Positions 57,652 through 64,000 of a stretch of DNA of 64,000 nt are shown one piece after another (position 1 is the stretch's first letter; every line of letters begins with the position of its first letter). A program made the translations under genes and the position numbers. This DNA comes from Streptomyces sp. CB02366 (lineage in GTDB: Bacteria; Actinomycetota; Actinomycetes; Streptomycetales; Streptomycetaceae). The stretch is from assembly GCF_001905905.1 (NCBI RefSeq), contig NZ_LIVT01000003.1, positions 124,001 through 188,000 of the forward strand, written 5' to 3'. Below the pieces are notes generated by a model. It was given only the letters and a program-made list of their open reading frames with translations, did not search any database and was not told the origin of the DNA.

Positions 57652-58349
57652 GCGCCGAGCGTCGTACCGGCCAGGGCGCGCATCTCGCGGGCCAGGTGCG
57701 CCTGGTCGGCGCAGCCCGCCGCGCAGGCCGCGTCGGCGTAGGAGAGGCCCGCGCGGACGAGGGCGAGGGCGCGCTGAAGGCGCAGGACGCGCGCCAGGGT
57801 CTTGGGGCCGTAGCCGAACGCCGCCAGGGAGCGGCGGTGGAGTTGGCGGGCCCCGAGGCCGACCTCGGCGGCCGTGTCCGCGACGGAGCTGCCGCGCCGC
57901 AGCCGGTCGGCGACGGCCGTCGTGAGCAGGTCCGGCGGACCGGTCTCGGCGGACCGGGCGAGGGCGAAGTCCTCCAGGGCGGCGGCGGGGTCGGCGGCCC
58001 GCCCGATCCGCCCGGCGACCGCCGCCACGGTGGTGCGGGGCCAGAGTTCGGCCAGGTCCACCCGGCGGTCGCGCAGTTCGTGCGCCGGTACGCCGAGGAG
58101 TACGGGGGCGGTGCCGGGCCCGAACCGGACGGCGGCGCAGGAGTCGCTGGTGCGGGGGTCGACCCGGAAGGCGTGGGTGTCGGGCCCGGCGACGACCAGG
58201 CGGCCGGCGGTCCAGATCAGGTCCATGCAGCCGTCCGGCAGGACGGAACGGGCCTCCGGGCGCGGACCGGGCGGGACGTCCAGGGTCCAGACGACGGAAC
58301 CGTCCAGCCGGGACGGCCGTTCCCGGTACCGCTGGCGGGTCGGAGGCAT
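57534..58349 (-). CDS. AraC-family transcriptional regulator
   Basis: A 271-residue regulator: an N-terminal sensor with SVLPDGCMDLIWTAGRLVVA and PGTAPVLLGVPAHELRDRRV, and a C-terminal AraC HTH pair (SVADTAAEVGLGARQLHRRS, LSYADAACAAGCADQAHLAR, then GTTLGAY). The last 38 or so residues are low-complexity and overlap the VOC gene. The DUF6597-type sensor head is common in regulators beside VOC genes, which makes the neighbour a likely target. Confidence 0.88.
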   Translation of the reverse strand: MPPTRQRYRERPSRLDGSVVWTLDVPPGPRPEARSVLPDGCMDLIWTAGRLVVAGPDTHAFRVDPRTSDSCAAVRFGPGTAPVLLGVPAHELRDRRVDLAELWPRTTVAAVAGRIGRAADPAAALEDFALARSAETGPPDLLTTAVADRLRRGSSVADTAAEVGLGARQLHRRSLAAFGYGPKTLARVLRLQRALALVRAGLSYADAACAAGCADQAHLAREMRALAGTTLGAYFTPDEAPAPGEGASAEAAGEAGANSDTPQPSGSSTTA

Positions 58350-58359
58350 GGCCCCAACG

Positions 58360-59559
58360 CTAGCGCGGGGGCGGTTCGCCGGCTTCCGGGGGCTCCGCGG
58401 CCCCCTTGGCGTCCCGGGACTCCTTCTCCCGGGTCGCGTGCAGCCGGGACTTCACGTCGTCGGGCGGCAGGAAGCGGGACCAGCGCTCGGGGAACTCGGA
58501 GGGCATGTACGCGGAGCCGCCGTCTTCGTCGTCTTCGTCCTCGTCGTCGCCCAGGGTGGCGTAGGCGCCCGAGCGGGTCCGGGCGACGAACTCGGCGGCC
58601 TGCGCGGCCCGGGCCCGTTCGGTGGCCTCCCGGGCGGCGGCCGTGGCGAGCGAGGGCCACACCCGGTCGATGGCCGCGTTGACCGCGGCGCCCACCAGGA
58701 CCGCGAAGGCGGAGATGCCGATCCACAGCAGGACGGCGATGGGCGCCGCCAGGGAGCCGTAGATCGTGGGGCCTTCGACGGTGCTGGTCAGGTAGATCCG
58801 GAGGAGGAAGCTGCCGAGGACCCACATGGCCAGCGCCACCAGCGCCCCGGGGACGTCCTCGATCCAGGGCGAGCGCACCGGCACGGACACGTGGTAGAGC
58901 GTCGTGAGGAACGCGATGGTCAGCAGTATCACCAGCGGCCAGTAGAGGACGGCTATGACCTCGGTGCCCCAGGGCACGAACTCGACCACCCGGTCCGGGC
59001 CGACGACCAGCAGCGGCAGCACCACCGCGCCCAGCAGCAGGGCGACGACGTACAGCAGGAAGGCGAGCAGCCGGGTCTTGACGATGCCGCGGTGGCCGTC
59101 GAGGCCGTACATGACGGTGATCGTGTCGATGAAGACGTTCACCGCGCGGGAGCCGGACCACAGGGCGATCGCGAAGCCGATGGAGATGATGTCGGGGCGG
59201 GCCCCGGTCGTGACGTCGGCGAGCAGCGGCTTGGCGAATTCGTTGACCCCGCGCTCGGACAGCACCGTGTGGGAGGCGGAGAGGATGTTGCGCTCGATCG
59301 AGGCGACCGTGGTGGTGGACGTCCACTCGTCGACGTAACCGAGCAGGCCGATCAGGCCGAGCAGCAGCGGGGGCAGGGAGAGCAGGGTGAAGAACGCCGC
59401 CTCGGCCGCGAGTCCCAGAATGCGGTACTCGATGCACGAGTTGACGGTGTCCTTGAGCAAGTGCCATGCCATACGGCGTTTGGAGACGTTGCGGTAGAGC
59501 GCTCGCGCCCGGTGGAGCCGGCCCGGCGGCCGCTCGGGTGTTTCGTTTGCTGCCTGCAC
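58360..59559 (-). CDS. YihY/BrkB-family inner membrane protein
   Basis: A 399-residue protein with six membrane segments (AAFFTLLSLPPLLLGLIGLL, RLLAFLLYVVALLLGAVVLP, VIAVLYWPLVILLTIAFLTT, APIAVLLWIGISAFAVLVGA among them) and a charged C-terminal tail with an acidic DDEDEDDED run. Matches the YihY/BrkB family, function not settled. GTG at 59557-59559 lies immediately after AAGGAG, so it is too close for a normal ribosome-binding site; an ATG at 59476 is the alternative start. Confidence 0.83.
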   Translation of the reverse strand: MQAANETPERPPGRLHRARALYRNVSKRRMAWHLLKDTVNSCIEYRILGLAAEAAFFTLLSLPPLLLGLIGLLGYVDEWTSTTTVASIERNILSASHTVLSERGVNEFAKPLLADVTTGARPDIISIGFAIALWSGSRAVNVFIDTITVMYGLDGHRGIVKTRLLAFLLYVVALLLGAVVLPLLVVGPDRVVEFVPWGTEVIAVLYWPLVILLTIAFLTTLYHVSVPVRSPWIEDVPGALVALAMWVLGSFLLRIYLTSTVEGPTIYGSLAAPIAVLLWIGISAFAVLVGAAVNAAIDRVWPSLATAAAREATERARAAQAAEFVARTRSGAYATLGDDEDEDDEDGGSAYMPSEFPERWSRFLPPDDVKSRLHATREKESRDAKGAAEPPEAGEPPPR

Positions 59560-60028
59560 CTCCTTACCGTATCGGCCCAGCGCCCACCGCCCGCACCGTG
59601 GCGGATCAGGTTCCGTCGCAGGTCGGTCAGGACGTCTTCGCCCTCGACCGGGCGCTGTCCGGGGCTGTCGGGCGGACTGCCGGGGCCGGGGTCCGGGCCG
59701 GGGAGCCGGAGGGGCGGGGTGAGCTGGTCCGCGACGGGTTCCGGAGGGGCGGCGGAGCCGGGCGGGCTGGCCCGCAGGCCGTTCCGGGGGGAGCGGAGGG
59801 GCCGGGAAGCGACGGAGGGTGGTGCTGCGCCGACACGGCACCACCCTCCATGCTTCTGCGACACCGGGCGACCGGGACATGCCTGGCGCACAGTGTCTCT
59901 GTCACTCTGGTACGGCCCCGGGAACCTTGCCAGGGTTGCAAAGGGTTGCACCATGGGATGGGCTGCTCGACGGCCCGGCAGGACGGGTCCGGCGAGCGGG
60001 CCGGAAAGCACTCGGGGGGACGGGAACC

Positions 60029-61324
60029 ATGACGGGGACGGGTGCTGCGGAGGTGGGCCGAGTGACGGGCCAGGCGGCGGGCCGCCGGACGCCCCGGTCG
60101 CTCCACCGGGCGCGGGAGGCGCGGTTGGCCGGGGAGCGGACCGCCGTGGCGCCGCGGGCGGAGATCGACGCCTCCTGGGACCGGGTGGTGCGCTGCGGCG
60201 TCGACCCGGACCAGTCGCCGGAGAGCGAACTGCTGGAGGCCGACGAGATCGAGCACCGGCGGCACAGTACGGCGCTCGGCGAGCTGATGCCCCTGCTGCG
60301 GGCGGGGCTCGCCTCGATCGCGGACGCGGCGCAGCAGATCATGGTGGTGACCGACGCCGAGGGCCGGGTGCTGTGGCGCCAGGGCAATACGGGGGTGCTG
60401 CGCCGGGCCCGCGACATCTGCCTGGAGGAAGGGGCGGCCTGGGCCGAGGCGGTGACCGGGACCAACGCCATCGGAACGGCGCTGGCCGCCCGGGTCCCGG
60501 TCCAGGTCCACTCGGCCGAGCACTTCATCCGGGCGCTGCACGGCTGGACCTGTGCCGCCGCCCCGGTCCGGGATCCGCGCGACGGGCGGCTGATCGGCAT
60601 CGTGGACATCAGCGGGCCGGCCTCCACGTTCCATCCGGCGACGCTGGCCCTGGTCGACTCGGTGGCCCGGCTGGCGGAAGGCGAGCTGCGCACCCGCCAC
60701 CTGGCGGAGATCGAGCGGCTGCGGGCGGTGGCCGCGCCGATCCTGTGCCGGGTCGGCGGGCGGGCGCTGGCGGTGGACGTGCACGGGCGGCTGGCGGCGG
60801 TGACCGGTATGGCCCCGGTGGACCGGCTGCCGCTGCCGAAGTCGCTGCGGCCGGGCCGGGTGTGGCTGTCCTCGCTCGGCATGTGCCGGGTCGAGCCGCT
60901 GCCGGGCGGCTGGCTGGTGCAGGTGGGCGAGGGCGCGGCCGGGGAGACGCCGCGCAGGGTGGTGCTGGACCTGAGCCGCCCCCGGGCGCTCGCCGTGCGG
61001 CTGACGGGGCCGCTGGGCGACCGTACGCAGCGGCTGTCGCCGCGCCACGCGGAGCTGCTGTTCGCGCTGGCGGCGCACCGGGAGGGGCGGACGGCCTCGG
61101 AGTTGGCGCGGGACCTCTTCGGGGACGCGACCAGGACGGTGACGGTCCGGGCCGAGGTCTCCCGGCTGCGGCGGCAGCTGGCGGAGGTCCTGGCCCACCG
61201 CCCGTACCGCTTCGCCGACGGGGTGGAGGTGGAGGTGGTGCGGCCGGAGCACGGTGCGGATCTGCTGCCGCACTCGGTGGCGCCGGTGGTGGCGGAGGCC
61301 CGCCGGGCGGCCCGGGCGGAGTGA
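60029..61324 (+). CDS. GAF-domain transcriptional regulator (AcoR-like N-terminus, winged-helix C-terminus)
   Basis: A 431-residue regulator. The start (PRAEIDASWDRVVRCGVDPD) and GAF domain (about 90-240, AWAEAVTGTNAIGTALAARV and GWTCAAAPVRDPRDGRLIGI) resemble AcoR-type activators, but there is no AAA+ domain, consistent with the absence of sigma-54 in Streptomyces. The C-terminus has a winged helix (LSPRHAELLFALAAHREGRT, VTVRAEVSRLRRQLAEVLAH). Related actinobacterial proteins often control aldehyde or alcohol dehydrogenases; none is adjacent here. ATG at 60029, with GGGGGGA upstream. Confidence 0.85.
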   Translation: MTGTGAAEVGRVTGQAAGRRTPRSLHRAREARLAGERTAVAPRAEIDASWDRVVRCGVDPDQSPESELLEADEIEHRRHSTALGELMPLLRAGLASIADAAQQIMVVTDAEGRVLWRQGNTGVLRRARDICLEEGAAWAEAVTGTNAIGTALAARVPVQVHSAEHFIRALHGWTCAAAPVRDPRDGRLIGIVDISGPASTFHPATLALVDSVARLAEGELRTRHLAEIERLRAVAAPILCRVGGRALAVDVHGRLAAVTGMAPVDRLPLPKSLRPGRVWLSSLGMCRVEPLPGGWLVQVGEGAAGETPRRVVLDLSRPRALAVRLTGPLGDRTQRLSPRHAELLFALAAHREGRTASELARDLFGDATRTVTVRAEVSRLRRQLAEVLAHRPYRFADGVEVEVVRPEHGADLLPHSVAPVVAEARRAARAE

Positions 61325-61469
61325 GGGCGGCGCCGGGCGGGCGGGGCGCCGGGGCGGTGGGCTCCGGGACGCGCGGCGGGGCGGGGGGCCTGCGCGGGGG
61401 CGGGGCCGGCCGTGCGCGGGGGCGGGCCCGCTGTGCGCGCCCGGGCGGGCCCATGGTTTTCTGGCCGTC

Positions 61470-62060
61470 ATGAGCGACACCCCGCAGCCCGCAGCCCCGA
61501 CCACCGAGGTGACCTTCTGGTCGCTGGAGCAGACCTCGCCCGCCGATCTCCGTCCGGCGTCCGTACCGGAGGGCGATGTGCGCGTCGTCCGGTCCGAGGT
61601 CCCGTCGCCGGAGTTCAGCCGGTTCCTCTACACCGCCGTGGGCGGGGACATCCGGTGGACCGACCGGCTGGGCCTCACGTACGCCGAGTGGGACGAGGTC
61701 CTGCGGCGGCCCGGGGCGGAGACCTGGGTGGCCTACGAGAACGGGACGCCCGCCGGGTACGTCGAGCTGGACGCGCAGGACGACGGGGCGGTCGAGATCG
61801 TGTATTTCGGGCTGATCCCGGCGTTCCGGGGCCGGCGGATCGGCGGGCACCTCCTGTCGTACGGGGTGGCGCGCGCCTGGGACCTGGCGGAGCGGTGGCC
61901 CGGGCGGCCGGCGACGAAGCGGGTGTGGCTGCACACCTGCTCGAAGGACGGCCCGCACGCGATGGACAACTACCTGCGGCGCGGCTTCCGCCTCTTCGGG
62001 ACGAAGACCGCGGTGGAGCCGGAGGTGGCGACGCCGGGGCCGTGGCCCGGGGCGTACTGA
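61470..62060 (+). CDS. GNAT-family N-acetyltransferase
   Basis: A 196-residue GNAT protein. The acetyl-CoA signature is EIVYFGLIPAFRGRRIGGHL (motif A, with R-G-R-R-I-G), followed by VWLHTCSKDGPHAMDNYLRR and GFRLFGTKTAVEPE (motif B). Substrate unknown. Short, probably monocistronic, 145 bp after the GAF regulator. Confidence 0.88.
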   Translation: MSDTPQPAAPTTEVTFWSLEQTSPADLRPASVPEGDVRVVRSEVPSPEFSRFLYTAVGGDIRWTDRLGLTYAEWDEVLRRPGAETWVAYENGTPAGYVELDAQDDGAVEIVYFGLIPAFRGRRIGGHLLSYGVARAWDLAERWPGRPATKRVWLHTCSKDGPHAMDNYLRRGFRLFGTKTAVEPEVATPGPWPGAY

Positions 62061-62550
62061 GCCGTACGCGGCCTCCGGGAGCGGCGGGGGCGGTGCTCCG
62101 CCGCCCCCGGAGTTCTGGGGCGGTGGCGGCCCGGCGTCGGCGGTGGCGGTTCGGCAGTCCGGCTGCCCGACCGGTCGGCTGTTGAGCTGTGGGGCTGTGC
62201 CGCGCCCTCCCCTCCGCTATGGGGGATTTGCCAGGGAATGCCGTCGCCACCCGGCGTGACCGACACCACACGGTCTCACCCTTCGGGACATACGCGTCCA
62301 CATCCCGGATAGTGGTGGACTGCCCCAAGTCACGCGTGACACGCTTCCGCCATGCCTGGAACTGGAATTGCCTTGGTGAGTCGACGCCACGTCGACCTCG
62401 GCCGCATGTCCAGCGCCATCTGTCCGGCGAGCTGAGAGACCCAGCACCGCCGCCCCCTTCTTCCCTCTGAACCGCCCTGCGCACCGCCGCGCCTCACCGC
62501 GAGTGTGCCGCTCAGAGCCGCCCTCCCGCAGTCCCGAAGGACGTATTGTC
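62061..62550 (+). promoter_or_regulatory. 490-bp control and leader region of the nitrite/sulfite reductase gene
   Basis: Holds an inverted repeat GTCCAC-N13-GTGGAC (62296-62320), a perfect palindrome TCACGCGTGA (62330-62339), the leader-peptide ORF (62352-62435) and the reductase ribosome-binding site GAAGGA. A -10-like GATAGT (62309-62314) falls inside the first repeat. Arrangement suggests a sulfur-responsive repressor plus leader-peptide control. Confidence 0.6.
62352..62435 (+). CDS. Putative leader peptide (RRHVDLxRxSSAxCP type)
   Basis: A 27-residue ORF starting MPGTGIALVSRRHVDLGR and ending MSSAICPAS. It matches the recurring Streptomyces leader-peptide pattern RRHVDL-x-R-x-SSA-x-CP annotated ahead of sulfur-assimilation genes. 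The single Cys codon near the end makes cysteine-dependent ribosome stalling a plausible control of the reductase 116 bp below. No strong ribosome-binding site is present, so leaderless or short-leader translation is possible. Confidence 0.8.
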   Translation: MPGTGIALVSRRHVDLGRMSSAICPAS

Positions 62551-64000
62551 ATGGCCGCTACCCCGGATCAGCCTGCGCCCGCCACGCCCCGCCGCAAGGC
62601 CGGACGCCACCGTGGCGAGGGCCAGTGGGCCGTGGGCCACCACACCCCCCTGAACGGGAACGAGCAGTTCAAGAGGGACGACGACGGTCTCAACGTACGG
62701 ACACGTATTGAGACGATCTACTCCAAGCGCGGCTTCGACTCCATCGACCCGAACGACCTGCGCGGACGCATGCGCTGGTGGGGGCTGTACACCCAGCGCA
62801 AGCCCGGTATCGACGGCGGCAAGACGGCCGTGCTGGAGCCGGAGGAGCTGGACGACGAGCACTTCATGCTGCGGGTCCGCATCGACGGCGGCCGGCTGAC
62901 CACCCGGCAGCTGCGGGTGATCGGGGAGATCTCCGAGGAGTTCGCGCGCGGGACGGCGGATCTCACCGACCGCCAGAACGTGCAGTACCACTGGATCCGC
63001 ATCGAGGACGTGCCGGAGATCTGGCGGCGGCTCGAAGAGGTGGGTCTGTCCACCACCGAGGCGTGCGGCGACACGCCCCGCGTCATCCTCGGCTCGCCCG
63101 TCGCGGGCGTCGCGGAGAACGAGATCATCGACGGCACCCCGGCCATCGACGAGATCCAGCGCCGGTTCATCGGCAACCCCGACTTCTCCAACCTGCCCCG
63201 CAAGTTCAAGACGGCGATCTCCGGCTCCCCGCACCTGGACGTGGCGCACGAGATCAACGACGTCGCCTTCGTCGGCGTGAACCACCCGGAGCACGGTCCC
63301 GGTTTCGACCTCTGGGTCGGCGGCGGCCTCTCCACCAACCCCAAGCTCGGGGTGCGGCTCGGCGCCTGGGCGCCGCTGGACGAGGTGCCCGACGTGTTCG
63401 GCGGGGTCATCGCGGTCTTCCGCGACTACGGCTACCGGCGGCTGCGCAACCGCGCCCGGCTGAAGTTCCTGGTCGCGGACTGGGGGCCGGAGAAGTTCCG
63501 CCAGGTCCTGGAGGACGAGTACCTGAAGCGGAAGCTGGTCGACGGGCCCGCGCCCGAGCAGCCCGCCCAGACCTGGCGCGACCACCTCGGGGTGCACCGG
63601 CAGAAGGACGGCCGCTTCTACGTCGGCTTCGCCCCCCGGGTGGGCCGGGTAGACGGCTCCACGCTCACCAAGATCGCGGATCTGGCGGACCAGCACGGCT
63701 CCGGCCGGGTGCGGACCACCGCCGAGCAGAAGATGATCGTGCTGGACGTGGCCGAGGAGCAGGTGGACTCCCTGGTCGCCGGGCTGGAGGCCCTCGATCT
63801 CAAGGTCGCCCCTTCCCCCTTCCGGCGCGGCACGATGGCCTGCACCGGCATCGAGTTCTGCAAGCTGGCGATCGTCGAGACGAAGGCGCGCGGCGCGGCC
63901 CTCATCGATGAACTGGAGCGCCGCATCCCGGAGTTCGACCACCCGATCACCATCAATATCAACGGCTGCCCGAACGCCTGCGCCCGTATCCAGGTCGCGG
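62551..64000 (+). CDS. Ferredoxin-dependent nitrite/sulfite reductase, N-terminal part (cut by window edge)
   Basis: 483 residues visible, then the window ends. Two ferrodoxin-like/siroheme half-domains: MRWWGLYTQRKPGIDGGKTA, RNVQYHWIRIED-type block (LTDRQNVQYHWIRIEDVPE), TEACGDTPRVILGSPVAGV, then GTMACTGIEFCKLAIVETKA and NINGCPNACARIQVA. The last two give the four Cys that hold the [4Fe-4S]-siroheme centre (CTGIEFC and CPNAC). It reduces sulfite (or nitrite) by six electrons. The leader peptide with Cys favours a sulfite-reductase (assimilatory) role. ATG at 62551 after GAAGGA. Confidence 0.92.
   Translation, partial: MAATPDQPAPATPRRKAGRHRGEGQWAVGHHTPLNGNEQFKRDDDGLNVRTRIETIYSKRGFDSIDPNDLRGRMRWWGLYTQRKPGIDGGKTAVLEPEELDDEHFMLRVRIDGGRLTTRQLRVIGEISEEFARGTADLTDRQNVQYHWIRIEDVPEIWRRLEEVGLSTTEACGDTPRVILGSPVAGVAENEIIDGTPAIDEIQRRFIGNPDFSNLPRKFKTAISGSPHLDVAHEINDVAFVGVNHPEHGPGFDLWVGGGLSTNPKLGVRLGAWAPLDEVPDVFGGVIAVFRDYGYRRLRNRARLKFLVADWGPEKFRQVLEDEYLKRKLVDGPAPEQPAQTWRDHLGVHRQKDGRFYVGFAPRVGRVDGSTLTKIADLADQHGSGRVRTTAEQKMIVLDVAEEQVDSLVAGLEALDLKVAPSPFRRGTMACTGIEFCKLAIVETKARGAALIDELERRIPEFDHPITININGCPNACARIQVA

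Noticed and set aside
1..64000. tRNA, rRNA, CRISPR or insertion-sequence features
   Set aside because: No cloverleaf, rRNA core, spaced repeat array or transposase motif was seen on reading either strand.

Overview
The window is a typical high-GC actinobacterial chromosome segment, almost certainly Streptomyces. The evidence is very high third-position GC, frequent GTG starts, ATGA/GTGA translational overlaps, rodlin and chaplin spore-coat genes, a ribonuclease Sa relative, DUF2637 and LAxTG sortase substrates. It holds about 50 protein-coding genes. No rRNA, tRNA, insertion sequence, phage gene or CRISPR array was seen, so it reads as core or near-core chromosome rather than a transferred island.

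Layout. 0-7 kb: the N-terminal part of an acyl-CoA synthetase divergent from a GAF-LuxR regulator, an AlkZ-like glycosylase, a DMT permease, a coupled MFS exporter and glutathionyl-hydroquinone-reductase-like pair, and a VOC protein. 7-17 kb: secreted enzymes (GH5 cellulase, lamin-tail/NucH nuclease, peptidoglycan amidase) interleaved with a compact ACP - ketosynthase - alpha/beta-hydrolase operon and two nitroreductase-type flavoenzymes. 17-27 kb: a purine catabolic block, with three xanthine dehydrogenase subunits, a purine permease and XdhC on the minus strand and a divergent PucR regulator. 27-36 kb: a TPR-like protein, a GntR regulator divergent from a FhuF-like ferric reductase with a clear iron box, DUF2637, an RsbW-like kinase, a secreted RNase, a PoxB-type enzyme and a degenerate PP2C-like protein. 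36-46 kb: a large subtilase with a divergent TrmB/LuxR-like regulator, a DUF456 protein, an AdaA-AlkA fusion, a dienelactone-hydrolase-like protein, RsgA with a small upstream ORF, and a DUF5949-like protein. 46-51 kb: an aerial-surface locus with three rodlins, a short chaplin, a sortase-anchored chaplin and two small accessory ORFs. 51-57 kb: a CoA-thioester catabolic module (thiolase, LysR, two CoA-transferase subunits, 3-hydroxyacyl-CoA dehydrogenase). 57-64 kb: VOC and AraC genes overlapping tail to tail, a BrkB-family membrane protein, a GAF regulator, a GNAT acetyltransferase, and the start of a ferredoxin-dependent nitrite/sulfite reductase preceded by a cysteine-containing leader peptide.

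The most interesting signals are: (1) a 27-codon leader peptide ahead of the sulfite/nitrite reductase; (2) a near-perfect iron box ahead of a FhuF-like reductase; (3) an 11-bp motif shared by the LysR/CoA-transferase and thiolase promoter regions; (4) the rodlin/chaplin locus with sigma-BldN-like promoters and an undescribed 96-residue secreted protein; (5) three proteins that keep their fold but lack key catalytic residues (AlkA half, dienelactone hydrolase, PP2C); and (6) the ACP-KS-hydrolase mini-operon. Everything rests on reading the sequence and on family knowledge; no searches were run.
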